Shown: positions 40,926 through 48,944 of the stretch, piece by piece
How positions within the stretch are numbered: position 1 is the stretch's first letter
Layout of the letters: each line of letters opens with the position of its first letter
NCBI RefSeq assembly: GCF_001428075.1
Contig: NZ_LMSI01000025.1
Span: forward strand, 129,330-193,329
Length of the DNA stretch: 64,000 nucleotides
Origin: Arthrobacter sp. Soil764
Lineage (GTDB): Bacteria > Actinomycetota > Actinomycetes > Actinomycetales > Micrococcaceae
Direction of reading: 5' to 3'
The notes under the pieces: generated by a model
The model's database searches: none
The model's input: only the letters and a program-made list of their open reading frames with translations
Told to the model about the DNA's origin: nothing
Position numbers and translations under genes: made by a program

Positions 40926-42041
40926 TCAGGCCAGGAAGCTGCCCCGCAGCTGGCCGCCCAACTGGCCGATCTCGGTCAGGAACCCGTCGTGCCCGATCGG
41001 CGCCTGGATGACGTGCACTCCGACCTCCCCGGGCAGGGCCTGGGCCAGCTCATGGGATTGGGACGGGAAATAGAGCCGGTCGGAGTCGACGGCGGCCACG
41101 AGGAAGCGTGCGGTTGACCGGGCCAAGGTCTCGGCGAGGGTCCCCCGGCCCCGGCAGATGTCATGGCTCATCAGCGCTTCGGTCAGGGCAATGTAGCTGT
41201 TCGCGTCGAAGCGCTTGACCAGCTTGTTGCCCTGGTGGTCCAGGTAGCTTTCCACCTGGTACCGGCCCCGGGCGGCCAGGACTTCACCCTTCAGGGGCGA
41301 CTCGGGCGCCTGCGGCGAACGGCCGAAGCGGCCTTCCAGTTCGGCTGCTGAGCGGTAGGTGATGTGGGCGATGCGCCGGGCAAGGGCCAGCCCTTCTTCG
41401 GGGCTGGGACCGCCGTAGTAGTCGCCGCCGTTGAAATTCGGATCCTGCCGGATAGCCAGGGTCTGGGCCTGCGCGAAGGCGATCTGCTCGGCCGTGCTTG
41501 CGGCTCCCACGGCGATAACGGCGCAGCGCTGCACCCTCTCCGGGTACGTCACAGCCCATTCCAGGGCACGGGCGCCGCCCATGGAGCCGCCCAGAACCGC
41601 GAACCAGCTCTTGATGCCCAACTGGTCTGCCAGGCGGGCCTCCGCCACCGTGCTGTCGCGCAGCGTGACCAGGGGGAACCGGGAACCCCAGGGGCCGCCG
41701 TCCGGGGCGGCCGACGACGGGCCCGTTGACCCGTAGCAGCCGCCAACGATGTTGATGGACACCACGAAGAACTTGTCCGTGTCCACGGGCGCACCGGGGC
41801 CGGCCAGCTGTTCCCACCAGCCTTCTTCGTCGGTGTCGCCGCGGGTCACATGGGTGCTTCCGGTCAGGGCATGCTCGATCAGGACGGCGTTGCTGGCGTC
41901 CGCGTTGAGCGTGCCCCACGTTTCGTAGGCCAGCGTGACGTCCGGCAGGTAGCCGCCGGCTTCAAGGTCCAGTCCCCCGATCGAGGCGTAGCGGACGATT
42001 CCGTGTTCGGGGATGGTGGTTCGGGCGACGGTAACCGTCAT
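40926..42041 (-). CDS. metX: Homoserine O-acetyltransferase
   Basis: A 371-residue alpha/beta hydrolase-fold enzyme that acetylates homoserine with acetyl-CoA, the first committed step to methionine. It has the family ALTGSTHV segment, the nucleophile FAVLGGSMGGARALEW, and late Asp and His residues (VDSDRLYFPSQ and IGHDGFL). The ATG at 42041 lies eight bases after AGAGG and just behind a SAM-IV-type riboswitch. It works with metY, encoded 230 nt upstream on the same strand. Confidence 0.96.
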   Translation of the reverse strand: MTVTVARTTIPEHGIVRYASIGGLDLEAGGYLPDVTLAYETWGTLNADASNAVLIEHALTGSTHVTRGDTDEEGWWEQLAGPGAPVDTDKFFVVSINIVGGCYGSTGPSSAAPDGGPWGSRFPLVTLRDSTVAEARLADQLGIKSWFAVLGGSMGGARALEWAVTYPERVQRCAVIAVGAASTAEQIAFAQAQTLAIRQDPNFNGGDYYGGPSPEEGLALARRIAHITYRSAAELEGRFGRSPQAPESPLKGEVLAARGRYQVESYLDHQGNKLVKRFDANSYIALTEALMSHDICRGRGTLAETLARSTARFLVAAVDSDRLYFPSQSHELAQALPGEVGVHVIQAPIGHDGFLTEIGQLGGQLRGSFLA

Positions 42042-42045
42042 GGCA

Positions 42046-42169
42046 AGACCTCTTCTACGCGCTTGCCCGCCGTCATTTGACCGGCAGGCCAGGTCCTCAC
42101 CCGGGGCACCCCACCGCGGATGGAGGGTTGCCGGCCAGCAAGCCGGGGCTGTCACTGGCACTCATGACC
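42046..42169 (-). ncRNA. SAM-IV-class riboswitch before metX
   Basis: From GGTCATGAGTGCCAG to the AAGCGCG segment, this matches the known actinobacterial SAM-IV layout: P1 GGTCATGAG...GGACC, the SAM-binding core GCCGGCAACCCTCC, the GGTGGGGTGCCCCGGGTGA element, and a 3-prime pseudoknot piece GCAAGCGCG. The pseudoknot ends next to the metX ribosome site, which suggests control of translation. The transcript would start with the riboswitch (-10 TACACT at 42177-42182). Confidence 0.93.
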
Positions 42170-42176
42170 TGGTTCG

Positions 42177-42182
42177 AGTGTA
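42177..42182 (-). promoter_or_regulatory. -10 box of metX
   Basis: TACACT on the minus strand, seven bases before the first riboswitch bases. No good -35 element at standard spacing. Confidence 0.5.
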
Positions 42183-42271
42183 CGAAACACCCCCCGTTCC
42201 AAGCCAAGAGTGTGACTGGTTGTGACTTTCCCGGCTTGCCGGCGGCACTCACTGCAGCCCCGGCTGTTGTC

Positions 42272-43594
42272 TTAGGCCGCGGCGCCCTTGGCTGCGCGGA
42301 AGCCCGCTTCCAGGTCGGCCAGGATGTCATCGATGTGCTCCAGGCCGACGGACAGCCGGACCAGTCCCGGGGTCACCCCCGCCACTGCCTGCTGCTCAGG
42401 CGAAAGCTGGCTGTGGGTGGTCGACGCCGGGTGGATGACAAGGGAGCGGACGTCGCCGATGTTCGCAACATGGGAGTGCAGTTCAAGGGCGTCGACGAAG
42501 CGCTTGCCCGCTTCCGCCCCGCCGGCCAGGTTGAAAGCCACCACGGCCCCCGTCCCCTTGGGCCCGTACTTGCGGCCACGTTCGTACCAGGGGCTGGAGG
42601 GCAGCCCCGCGTAGGCGACGGATTCGACGTCGTCCCTTCCTTCCAGCCAGCGCGCCACCTCCGTGGCGTTGGCAACGTGACGCTCCACCCGCAGGCTCAG
42701 CGTCTCCAGGCCCTGGGAGATCAGGAAGGCGTTGAACGGGGATACCGCCGAGCCAAGATCTCGCAGCAGCTGGACCCGGGCCTTGAGGATGTAGGAGAGG
42801 TTGGCTCCCAGCGCACCACCCTCGCCAAGGTCACGTGCGTAGACCAGGCCGTTGTACGTTGGGTCAGGAGTGTTGAAGCCGGGGAATCGTTCAGGATCCT
42901 TGCTGAAGTCGAACTTTCCGGAATCGACAATGACGCCGGCAATGGCCGAACCGTGGCCGCCCAGGTATTTGGTGGCCGAGTGGATCACGATGTCGGCGCC
43001 CCACTCCAGCGGGCGGATCAGGTACGGGGTGGACAGGGTATTGTCCACGATCAGCGGCACGCCCGCCTGGTGGGCCACCCCGGAGATGCCTTCGATATCC
43101 AGGACGTCCTGGCGGGGATTGGACACCACTTCGCCGAAAAAGAGCTTGGTGTTCGGCTGCACGGCGCCGCGCCACTGGTCCAGGTTGTCCGGATCGTCCA
43201 CGAAGGTGACCGAAATGCCGAACTTCTTCAGGGTGTGGGCGAACAGGTTGTACGTTCCGCCGTAAAGGCTGGGGCTGGCCACGATGTGGTCCCCGGCCTC
43301 CGCGATGTTCAGGACTGCGAAGGTCTCCGCCGCCTGCCCCGAGCTGAGCAGCAAAGCGGCCAGGCCTCCCTCAAGGCTGGCGATCCGCTGTTCGACGGCG
43401 TCCTGCGTGGGGTTGCCGATTCGGGTGTAGATGGGCGCAAGTTCAGCCAGGGCAAAGCGGTTGGCTGCACTTTCGGCGCTGGGGAACACGAACGACGTGG
43501 TCTGGTAGATCGGCAGCGCGCGGGCTCCAGTGGCACTGTCCACTTCCTGGCCTGCATGGATCTGGCGGGTTTCGAAGGACCATCCGTTGGACAT
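42272..43594 (-). CDS. metY: O-acetylhomoserine sulfhydrylase
   Basis: A 440-residue PLP enzyme of the Cys/Met metabolism family. It makes homocysteine (or methionine) from O-acetylhomoserine and sulfide (or methanethiol). The PLP lysine is in DIVIHSATKYLGGHGSA, and the N-terminal TRQIHAGQE and QTTSFVFPS segments are typical. The ATG at 43594 has AAGGAG upstream and is preferred to 43627. It uses the MetX product and is under its own SAM-IV-type riboswitch. Confidence 0.95.
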   Translation of the reverse strand: MSNGWSFETRQIHAGQEVDSATGARALPIYQTTSFVFPSAESAANRFALAELAPIYTRIGNPTQDAVEQRIASLEGGLAALLLSSGQAAETFAVLNIAEAGDHIVASPSLYGGTYNLFAHTLKKFGISVTFVDDPDNLDQWRGAVQPNTKLFFGEVVSNPRQDVLDIEGISGVAHQAGVPLIVDNTLSTPYLIRPLEWGADIVIHSATKYLGGHGSAIAGVIVDSGKFDFSKDPERFPGFNTPDPTYNGLVYARDLGEGGALGANLSYILKARVQLLRDLGSAVSPFNAFLISQGLETLSLRVERHVANATEVARWLEGRDDVESVAYAGLPSSPWYERGRKYGPKGTGAVVAFNLAGGAEAGKRFVDALELHSHVANIGDVRSLVIHPASTTHSQLSPEQQAVAGVTPGLVRLSVGLEHIDDILADLEAGFRAAKGAAA

Positions 43595-43636
43595 CCAAAT
43601 CTCCTTTGACATGGGCCCGGCATGCATGGAGCAGTA

Positions 43637-43752
43637 CGGGCCGCGCTTGCTTCCGGCTGGTGCCGGACAGCCAGGTCCTCACCCGGGGCACCCCACCGCG
43701 GATGGAGGGTTGCCGGCCAGCGAGCCGGGGCTTGGCGCTGGCGCTCATGACC
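43637..43752 (-). ncRNA. SAM-IV-class riboswitch before metY
   Basis: The same architecture as the metX switch, with long identical stretches from the core to CCCCGGGTGAGGACCTGGC. P2 differs by paired changes (GGCTCGCTGGCC for GGCTTGCTGGCC). The pseudoknot piece GCAAGCGCGGCCC is present. A TAGACT -10 box sits directly before it, so RNA synthesis starts at the aptamer. Confidence 0.93.
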
Positions 43753-43759
43753 TGCGCCC

Positions 43760-43765
43760 AGTCTA
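43760..43765 (-). promoter_or_regulatory. -10 box of metY
   Basis: TAGACT on the minus strand, seven to eight bases before the riboswitch starts. Confidence 0.5.
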
Positions 43766-43919
43766 GGAACCGGGCGGCCGCTGAGGACAGCATTGTGACG
43801 AACAAGGTCTTCGGGTGTGCCTTCGTGCTCGCGCGGTGGCCCTCCGGCATCCGCTCGGGAACGCCGCCGTCGTCCTGCTTGCCACTGTTTCCGGCACTTT
43901 CGGCAGGACGCGTTTCCAG

Positions 43920-43933
43920 TAAGGGTACCCTTA
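43920..43933. promoter_or_regulatory. 14-bp perfect palindrome before the VOC gene
   Basis: TAAGGGTACCCTTA, 36 nt before the VOC start. It contains TACCCT, a possible -10 box, so a bound protein would block transcription. Regulator unknown. Confidence 0.45.
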
Positions 43934-43969
43934 GCTGAGAGCCCGATCACAAAGTGCCAAGATGTTGCC

Positions 43970-44608
43970 ATGCGCATGGATCACGTCTCTTACGCCTGTG
44001 AAACCGATGGCCTCGCGGCCACTACCGAACGTATTTCATCTGCCCTCGGCGTTGAGGCAGTGAAGGGCGGGGTCCACCCCCGGTTCGGAACCCGGAATAT
44101 GATCATCCCGCTCGCCGGGCACAAGTACCTGGAAGTCGTGGAGGTCCTGGACCACCCGGCATCGGACAAGGCACCGTTCGGGCAGGCAGTCCGTGCCCGT
44201 TCCGCAGCCGGTGGCGGCTGGATGGGCTGGTGCGTCGAAGTGGACGACCTCGCCCCCTTCGAGACCCGCCTTGGCCGCGCCGCCGTAAACGGCAACCGCA
44301 AGTTCCCGGACGGCCGGGAGCTGGTCTGGAAGCAGATTGGCATCCTTGGCCTTATCGCCGACCCCCAGGTCCCGTACATGCTCAAGTGGGAAGGTGACCC
44401 GTCGCTGCACCCGTCCAACGCCTACCCCAGCAACATCAAGATGAGCTGCCTGACCATCGCCGGTTCCGCCTCGCGCGTGACCGAGTGGCTGGGTGAGCCG
44501 GTGGAGAAGCCGCTTGAGGACGTTGCGGTTGAGTGGGTGGCCCCACACGGAACGCCGGGAATCCTGTCGGTCACGTTCGAAACCGCCAACGGAGCCGTCA
44601 CCATCTAA
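43970..44608 (+). CDS. VOC family (glyoxalase-like) protein
   Basis: A 212-residue protein with a first betaalphabetabetabeta half (MDHVSYACETDGLAATTERIS, residues about 3-115) and a shorter second half (about 140-212), similar to the Glyoxalase_3-type VOC proteins. One metal His is likely in MDHVSY and an acidic ligand in YLEVVEVLD. Enzymatic role unknown. Start at ATG 43970 or two codons later (43976). Monocistronic. Confidence 0.82.
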   Translation: MRMDHVSYACETDGLAATTERISSALGVEAVKGGVHPRFGTRNMIIPLAGHKYLEVVEVLDHPASDKAPFGQAVRARSAAGGGWMGWCVEVDDLAPFETRLGRAAVNGNRKFPDGRELVWKQIGILGLIADPQVPYMLKWEGDPSLHPSNAYPSNIKMSCLTIAGSASRVTEWLGEPVEKPLEDVAVEWVAPHGTPGILSVTFETANGAVTI

Positions 44609-44672
44609 ACGCTCCGGCCCTCTTTCCCGGCATGTCCGGGAGTGGGTTTGCCGGGCCCTTGCCCGGATATGC

Positions 44673-44724
44673 TTCGGCCGCCATCAGGTGGTGACAACGG
44701 CGTCACTACCCGATGGCGGCCGAA
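44673..44724. repeat. Long imperfect palindrome before the HNH gene
   Basis: Outer arms TTCGGCCGCCATC and GATGGCGGCCGAA are perfect (13 bp); inner GGT/ACC and GTGAC/GTCAC continue the stem past two mismatches, giving about 21 pairs over 52 nt. It lies after the VOC gene. No T-run follows on the plus strand closely enough to call a simple terminator. Confidence 0.8.
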
Positions 44725-44785
44725 TTCATTTAAGTGACTGCCAGGCCCGCAAAGATGCCTGCGAACTTCGATTGTCAGACCCCTG

Positions 44786-46672
44786 TTGGATGATGTTTTC
44801 ATGACGATCAGCGGCAGCGGTAAGGCGGTTTTGGAGGGTGTTCATGCCTCTGTTGCTGCCCTTGATGCGCTTGCTGTTGAGGATGCTTTCCTGGCTTCCG
44901 GGGTTGGTGTTGGTGCTGGTGTTGATGTGTTGCAGCGGCGGTACGAACTCCGGCTGGAACGGCTGGAGGTGGTGTCCCGTTTGGAGGCGCAGCTCGCCGC
45001 CGTCAAGGCCCGTGATATCGCCGAGGCCGTTGGGTTCCAGCACGCGATACTTGCCCCGGACGCTGCGGTGCATGAGCGCACGTTCGCGGAGATGTCAGCG
45101 GTAGAGGAGATCGCAGGGGTCCTGACCATCAGTTCAGGCGCTGCCGGGGCGTTCGTGGAGCAATCCCGGCGGGTGTGTACCCTCCCGCCCGTCCTGGAGG
45201 CTTTGGCCGCCGGGGACCTGTCCTGGCAACACGCCAAAATTGTCGCCGACGAAACCGAAGGCCTCACCCCCGACGCCGCCGCCGCCCTCGTGGCCCACTT
45301 CTTCGACCCCGACGCCCCCAACCCTCCCCGCGGCGCCGCCCCCGGCGAGCTCGTGCCCTCCCGGTTCCGGACGAAGGTCCGTAACTGGCGGGAACGCCAC
45401 CACCCCGAAACCCTGGAGAAACGGCACGCCAAGGGTGTCGCGGACCGGCGGATGGAATACACCCCGGACCGGGACGGCATGGCCTGGATCTCGCTCCACC
45501 TCCCCGGCGACACCGCCTGCGCCATCTGGAACCGCACCACCGCCACCGCCCGCGGCCTCCAAGGCCCCAACGAACCCCGCACCATCACCCAACTCCGCCC
45601 CGACATCGCCGCATCACTACTCCTCGGCGCCGGCCTGCCTGCTAACAGAGACACCACCAATGCCGCTGACGCCGCCGCACGTTCCGGGAGCGTCCCGGCT
45701 GAGGCAACCGCTACTGATACCGCCCCGAGTCCCGGGAGCGCCCCGGGTCCCGGGAGCGCGCCGGGTGCAGGCAGCGTCTCCGGCACGGCCGGTCTGGGAG
45801 CCACTACGGAAATCGGGAAAGTCCCCACTCCGCGGGCCGACGTGCTGGTCATGGTCCCGGTGTTCTCCCTGCTCGGCCAGACGGACGAACCCGCGGTGCT
45901 GGACGGTTTCGGCCCCATCCCGGCGTCCATGGCCCGGAAACTCGTCGCGGACGGGGCGGAATCGTTCTACCGGGTCTTGGTCGACCCCCGCGACGGGGCA
46001 CCACTGGAGATCGGCCGCACCCGCTACCGCCTCCCGGAAACCATCAAACAATGGATCCGGATGCGCGACGGCAAATGCACCTTCCCCGGCTGCAGCAACC
46101 ACACCCCTGACAACGACACCGACCACCTCACCGCCTGGGAACACGGCGGAACCACAGGCACCAACAACCTGGCACAACTCTGCCCCAAACATCACCGGCT
46201 CAAGCACGCACGGCCATGGATCCCCGACCCCGCAACCCACAACGGACCGCCCGGATGGACCTCACCAACCGGCCGCCACTACAAACCCGAACACCCCAAC
46301 ACCGAACCAACCCACTGGCCACCAGGAATATGGCCGTCGGATACATCCATCCTCGCACCGGAAGCCGCACCACTTGCGACGGGTGTACCAGCGCCATCGG
46401 TTGCCGCAGCCTCAGGGCAGGCCGGAGGGCGCAATGTCGCAGGACCAGTGGAGGATTTGCCCTGCCAACCGCTGCTTGCAGGGGCGCCAACATCGCTGGA
46501 AGCCTTGCCGGAGCTGGAGGCACCTGAACCTGAGGAACCTGACGGCGACAACCTGCTGGACCCGGACCACCTTTCACCGACGGATCCGCTATGGGACGAC
46601 TTTTACGCGAAGCCCTTCGTATTGCCGCCTGACCCGCAGGCGGACTGGCAGTTGCTGCTGTCGCTGTTGTGA
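44786..46672 (+). CDS. DUF222 and HNH endonuclease domain protein
   Basis: A 628-residue protein of the actinobacterial DUF222-HNH (13E12-like) family. DUF222 spans about 30-260. A Gly/Pro/Ser/Ala linker with repeats (SPGSAPGPGSAPGAGS, about 310-335) follows. The HNH domain (about 405-485) has CTFPGCSNHTPDNDTDHLTA and LCPKHHRLKH, with both zinc CxxC/CxxH pairs apparently intact. The remaining 140 residues are low-complexity Pro/Glu-rich. Members are multicopy in Arthrobacter relatives; role unknown. ATG 44786 or 44801. Confidence 0.88.
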   Translation: MDDVFMTISGSGKAVLEGVHASVAALDALAVEDAFLASGVGVGAGVDVLQRRYELRLERLEVVSRLEAQLAAVKARDIAEAVGFQHAILAPDAAVHERTFAEMSAVEEIAGVLTISSGAAGAFVEQSRRVCTLPPVLEALAAGDLSWQHAKIVADETEGLTPDAAAALVAHFFDPDAPNPPRGAAPGELVPSRFRTKVRNWRERHHPETLEKRHAKGVADRRMEYTPDRDGMAWISLHLPGDTACAIWNRTTATARGLQGPNEPRTITQLRPDIAASLLLGAGLPANRDTTNAADAAARSGSVPAEATATDTAPSPGSAPGPGSAPGAGSVSGTAGLGATTEIGKVPTPRADVLVMVPVFSLLGQTDEPAVLDGFGPIPASMARKLVADGAESFYRVLVDPRDGAPLEIGRTRYRLPETIKQWIRMRDGKCTFPGCSNHTPDNDTDHLTAWEHGGTTGTNNLAQLCPKHHRLKHARPWIPDPATHNGPPGWTSPTGRHYKPEHPNTEPTHWPPGIWPSDTSILAPEAAPLATGVPAPSVAAASGQAGGRNVAGPVEDLPCQPLLAGAPTSLEALPELEAPEPEEPDGDNLLDPDHLSPTDPLWDDFYAKPFVLPPDPQADWQLLLSLL

Positions 46673-46761
46673 CGGCAGCGAACCGCAATCGCCTCAGGCC
46701 CCAGAATGGGATGGTCTCCGTATAGCAACGGCCCGTGGCCCAGGAAGGGGTCACTGGAAAA

Positions 46762-47139
46762 TCAGGGACCGCCCAGCAGGCCGCAACCAAACGTCCCCTC
46801 AGCCGTTCGAACCAGGATGAAGACCTTTGCTTCGCCCAAAGGAGGTTCCGCAAGGATCTCGGCCCCACCTGCTGTCGTGCCTTGTCGCGTCATTCCGCTC
46901 ACCTCGTGGCGTGCCATCGCGGGAGTCGGGCCACAGTTGTAGTCACGGCCGGCGAACTGCACCCGTGAAGGAATCTCCTTGGGCCACAGAACCCAGTCCG
47001 ATGTTTGCTGATGGACCCACCACAACCGCCCAAGAACCAGAAGTCCGGCCAGCATGGTGGCCGCAAACAGCGCCAAGAGTGTCAACCGCGGCCCGGGACT
47101 CATGACCCAAACGATCCACGAAAGCCATCTAATGATCAA
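46762..47139 (-). CDS. Small hypothetical membrane-anchored protein
   Basis: A 125-residue protein with one hydrophobic N-terminal segment (about 18-38) and an extracellular part of 80 or so residues containing two Cys (NCGPT and FGCGLL) that could pair. ATG 47103 (MSPGPRLTLLALF) is an alternative start. No family recognised. It lies 67 nt after the CPBP protease gene on the same strand; coding potential is plausible but not strong. Confidence 0.5.
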   Translation of the reverse strand: MIIRWLSWIVWVMSPGPRLTLLALFAATMLAGLLVLGRLWWVHQQTSDWVLWPKEIPSRVQFAGRDYNCGPTPAMARHEVSGMTRQGTTAGGAEILAEPPLGEAKVFILVRTAEGTFGCGLLGGP

Positions 47140-47206
47140 CAGGCAGCGCGAACAGGTCTCCTCGAAACCAGCTGCTGACAGCCGTTCCCGCCCGATGTTC
47201 CAGGCC

Positions 47207-47986
47207 CTACCCCAGCCCCACGGCTTTGCCGAACAGGCTGAAACCCACGAAGGCCACGACGTCGAGCAGTGCGTGGGCGATGACGAGTGGCATGACCCGG
47301 CGGGTTCGTGTGTACAGCCAGGCGAAGAGCACGCCCATCACGGCATTGCCAATGAAGGGACCGAAGCCCTGATACAGGTGGTAGCTGCCGCGCAGCAGGG
47401 AGCTCACCGCGATGGCCAGCGGCATGCTCCAGCCGAACTTGCCAAAGCGGTCCAGAAGGTAGCCCACCACAATGACTTCCTCAAGTACTGCGTGGCGGAT
47501 GGCGGACAGGATGAGTACAGGCACCGTCCACCAGTAGGCATCCAGGGCGCTGGGGATAATGGCGGTGGTGATCCCCAGCGCCCGGCCGGCCGCATAGAGG
47601 CCCAGTGAGGGTATGCCGATCAGCGCGGCCAGGCCCATACCCTGCAGCAGATCCTTCCCGGGCCGGGCGAAATTGAACCCGAGCTTCTGGAACGCCGAGC
47701 GGGAGTTCCCGGCATCACCTGGCCCTGCCTGGCGCTGGTCCGTAAGGAAGTAGAGGACCAGCAGCACCGGCACCAGGGCAAAGATGATGTCCAGCAGCTG
47801 GTACGTGAGATCGAAGTACTCACGGGTGCTCTGGGAGCGGTTCAAGGTGGAGGTGCCCTCTGCCAGCGGGGCACGGGTCATCTTGTCCAGCAGCTGCACC
47901 ACGGAGTAGACAGCCGACTGGCCCAGGGACAGGCCCAGGACGATCCATACTTCGAGCCGCAGGCGACGGCGGGAGGGAACCAGCAT
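47207..47986 (-). CDS. CPBP family intramembrane metalloprotease
   Basis: A 259-residue protein with seven or eight membrane segments. The Abi/CAAX-protease motifs are visible: HAVLEEVIVVGYL (EE-x3-R site with Gly/Tyr variation), a His in SLLRGSYHLYQGFGPF, and the last block VIAHALLDVVAF. In actinobacteria such proteins are common but their substrates are unknown. It stands alone. Confidence 0.9.
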   Translation of the reverse strand: MLVPSRRRLRLEVWIVLGLSLGQSAVYSVVQLLDKMTRAPLAEGTSTLNRSQSTREYFDLTYQLLDIIFALVPVLLVLYFLTDQRQAGPGDAGNSRSAFQKLGFNFARPGKDLLQGMGLAALIGIPSLGLYAAGRALGITTAIIPSALDAYWWTVPVLILSAIRHAVLEEVIVVGYLLDRFGKFGWSMPLAIAVSSLLRGSYHLYQGFGPFIGNAVMGVLFAWLYTRTRRVMPLVIAHALLDVVAFVGFSLFGKAVGLG

Positions 47987-48055
47987 GTTCCCATCTTGCC
48001 TTCAGTTTCTGGATCCGGGCTGATGGAACTGCCGAACCACTGGACTCCCCGGAAA

Positions 48056-48844
48056 TCAGGCGGGCGCGACGATCACTTCCGTGCCGTTGGCCTCAAAGGC
48101 TGCCTTGTCCCGGGGTGAGATGCCGGCATCGGTAATGAGCCGGGTGAAGTGGTAGCCATCCATGGTGGCGAAGGCCCGCACGCCCACCTTGGAGGAATCG
48201 GCAAGGACATAGGACACCCGGGCCCTGCTGGCGAGCAGGGCGTTCACGGATGCCTCCCCCTCCCCCGTGTTGGTTGGACCGACTTCGGGATCAATGCCGT
48301 TGACGCCGATGAACGCGATGTCCAGCACCACCTTCTGCATGATGATGTCCGTATAGGGACCTACGAGTTCATAGGACCGCGGGTTGAGGATTCCGCCGGT
48401 GACCATCACCTTGATGTTGGGCCGCACGGCCAGTTGCCCGGCGATGTTGATGGCATTGGTGACCACGGTGAGGGTGGGTTGGTTGGACGGGGCGTTCAGG
48501 TCCTCACGGGTGGCGAGGATCTGCGCGAGCGCGGTGCTGGTTGTCCCTCCGCACAGGCCAACCACCGCCCCGGGCCGGATCAACGCCGAGGCACACTGGG
48601 CGATCTGTTCCTTGGCCTCCGCGTGGTCGTCGCGGTTATAGCGGCCGGGAAGATCGTAAGCGAGGGCGCCGGTGGTGGCGCCACCACGGGTACGCGTCAA
48701 AAGCCGCCGTTTGGCGAGGCTGTCCAGGTCCCGCCGCGCAGTGGCCGGGGAGACATTGAGGGTGCTGACAATCTCGTCAACCTCCACCTGCCCGGTCCTG
48801 GCCAGCAGGTCAAGGATCGCCGTCAGCCGGTCAGTACGCGTCAT
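48056..48844 (-). CDS. DeoR family transcriptional regulator
   Basis: A 262-residue repressor. The N-terminal helix-turn-helix has TGQVEVDEIVSTLNVSPATARRDLDSLAKRRLLTRTRGGA; the C-terminal DeoR sugar-phosphate sensor domain has VVGLCGGTTSTALAQIL and FIGVNGIDPEVGPTNTGEGEA. ATG 48844 is the conserved start, since the upstream in-frame ATG (48907) lies inside the promoter. A perfect TATAAT with a flanking inverted repeat (48890-48923) suggests autoregulation. Metabolic targets are not in this window. Confidence 0.92.
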   Translation of the reverse strand: MTRTDRLTAILDLLARTGQVEVDEIVSTLNVSPATARRDLDSLAKRRLLTRTRGGATTGALAYDLPGRYNRDDHAEAKEQIAQCASALIRPGAVVGLCGGTTSTALAQILATREDLNAPSNQPTLTVVTNAINIAGQLAVRPNIKVMVTGGILNPRSYELVGPYTDIIMQKVVLDIAFIGVNGIDPEVGPTNTGEGEASVNALLASRARVSYVLADSSKVGVRAFATMDGYHFTRLITDAGISPRDKAAFEANGTEVIVAPA

Positions 48845-48889
48845 GCAAACGGGGCCTTTCGATACATCAGCCACCACTGTCGATGACGT

Positions 48890-48923
48890 TTCCTGATTAT
48901 AAACCAAGAGAAAGAATCAGGAA
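48890..48923. promoter_or_regulatory. Promoter and candidate autoregulatory operator of the DeoR gene
   Basis: TTCCTGATT at 48890-48898 and AATCAGGAA at 48915-48923 form a perfect 9-bp inverted repeat with a 16-nt spacer. On the minus strand a perfect TATAAT (48896-48901) overlaps one arm and the other arm overlaps the -35 region. A protein dimer bound here would block the promoter. Confidence 0.72.
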
Positions 48924-48944
48924 CAATCAGAACCGTGGCTGGGA

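Noticed and set aside
44786..46672. Homing endonuclease or intein-type element
   Set aside because: No interrupted host gene, no group I intron structure and no splice motifs; it is a free-standing DUF222-HNH gene.
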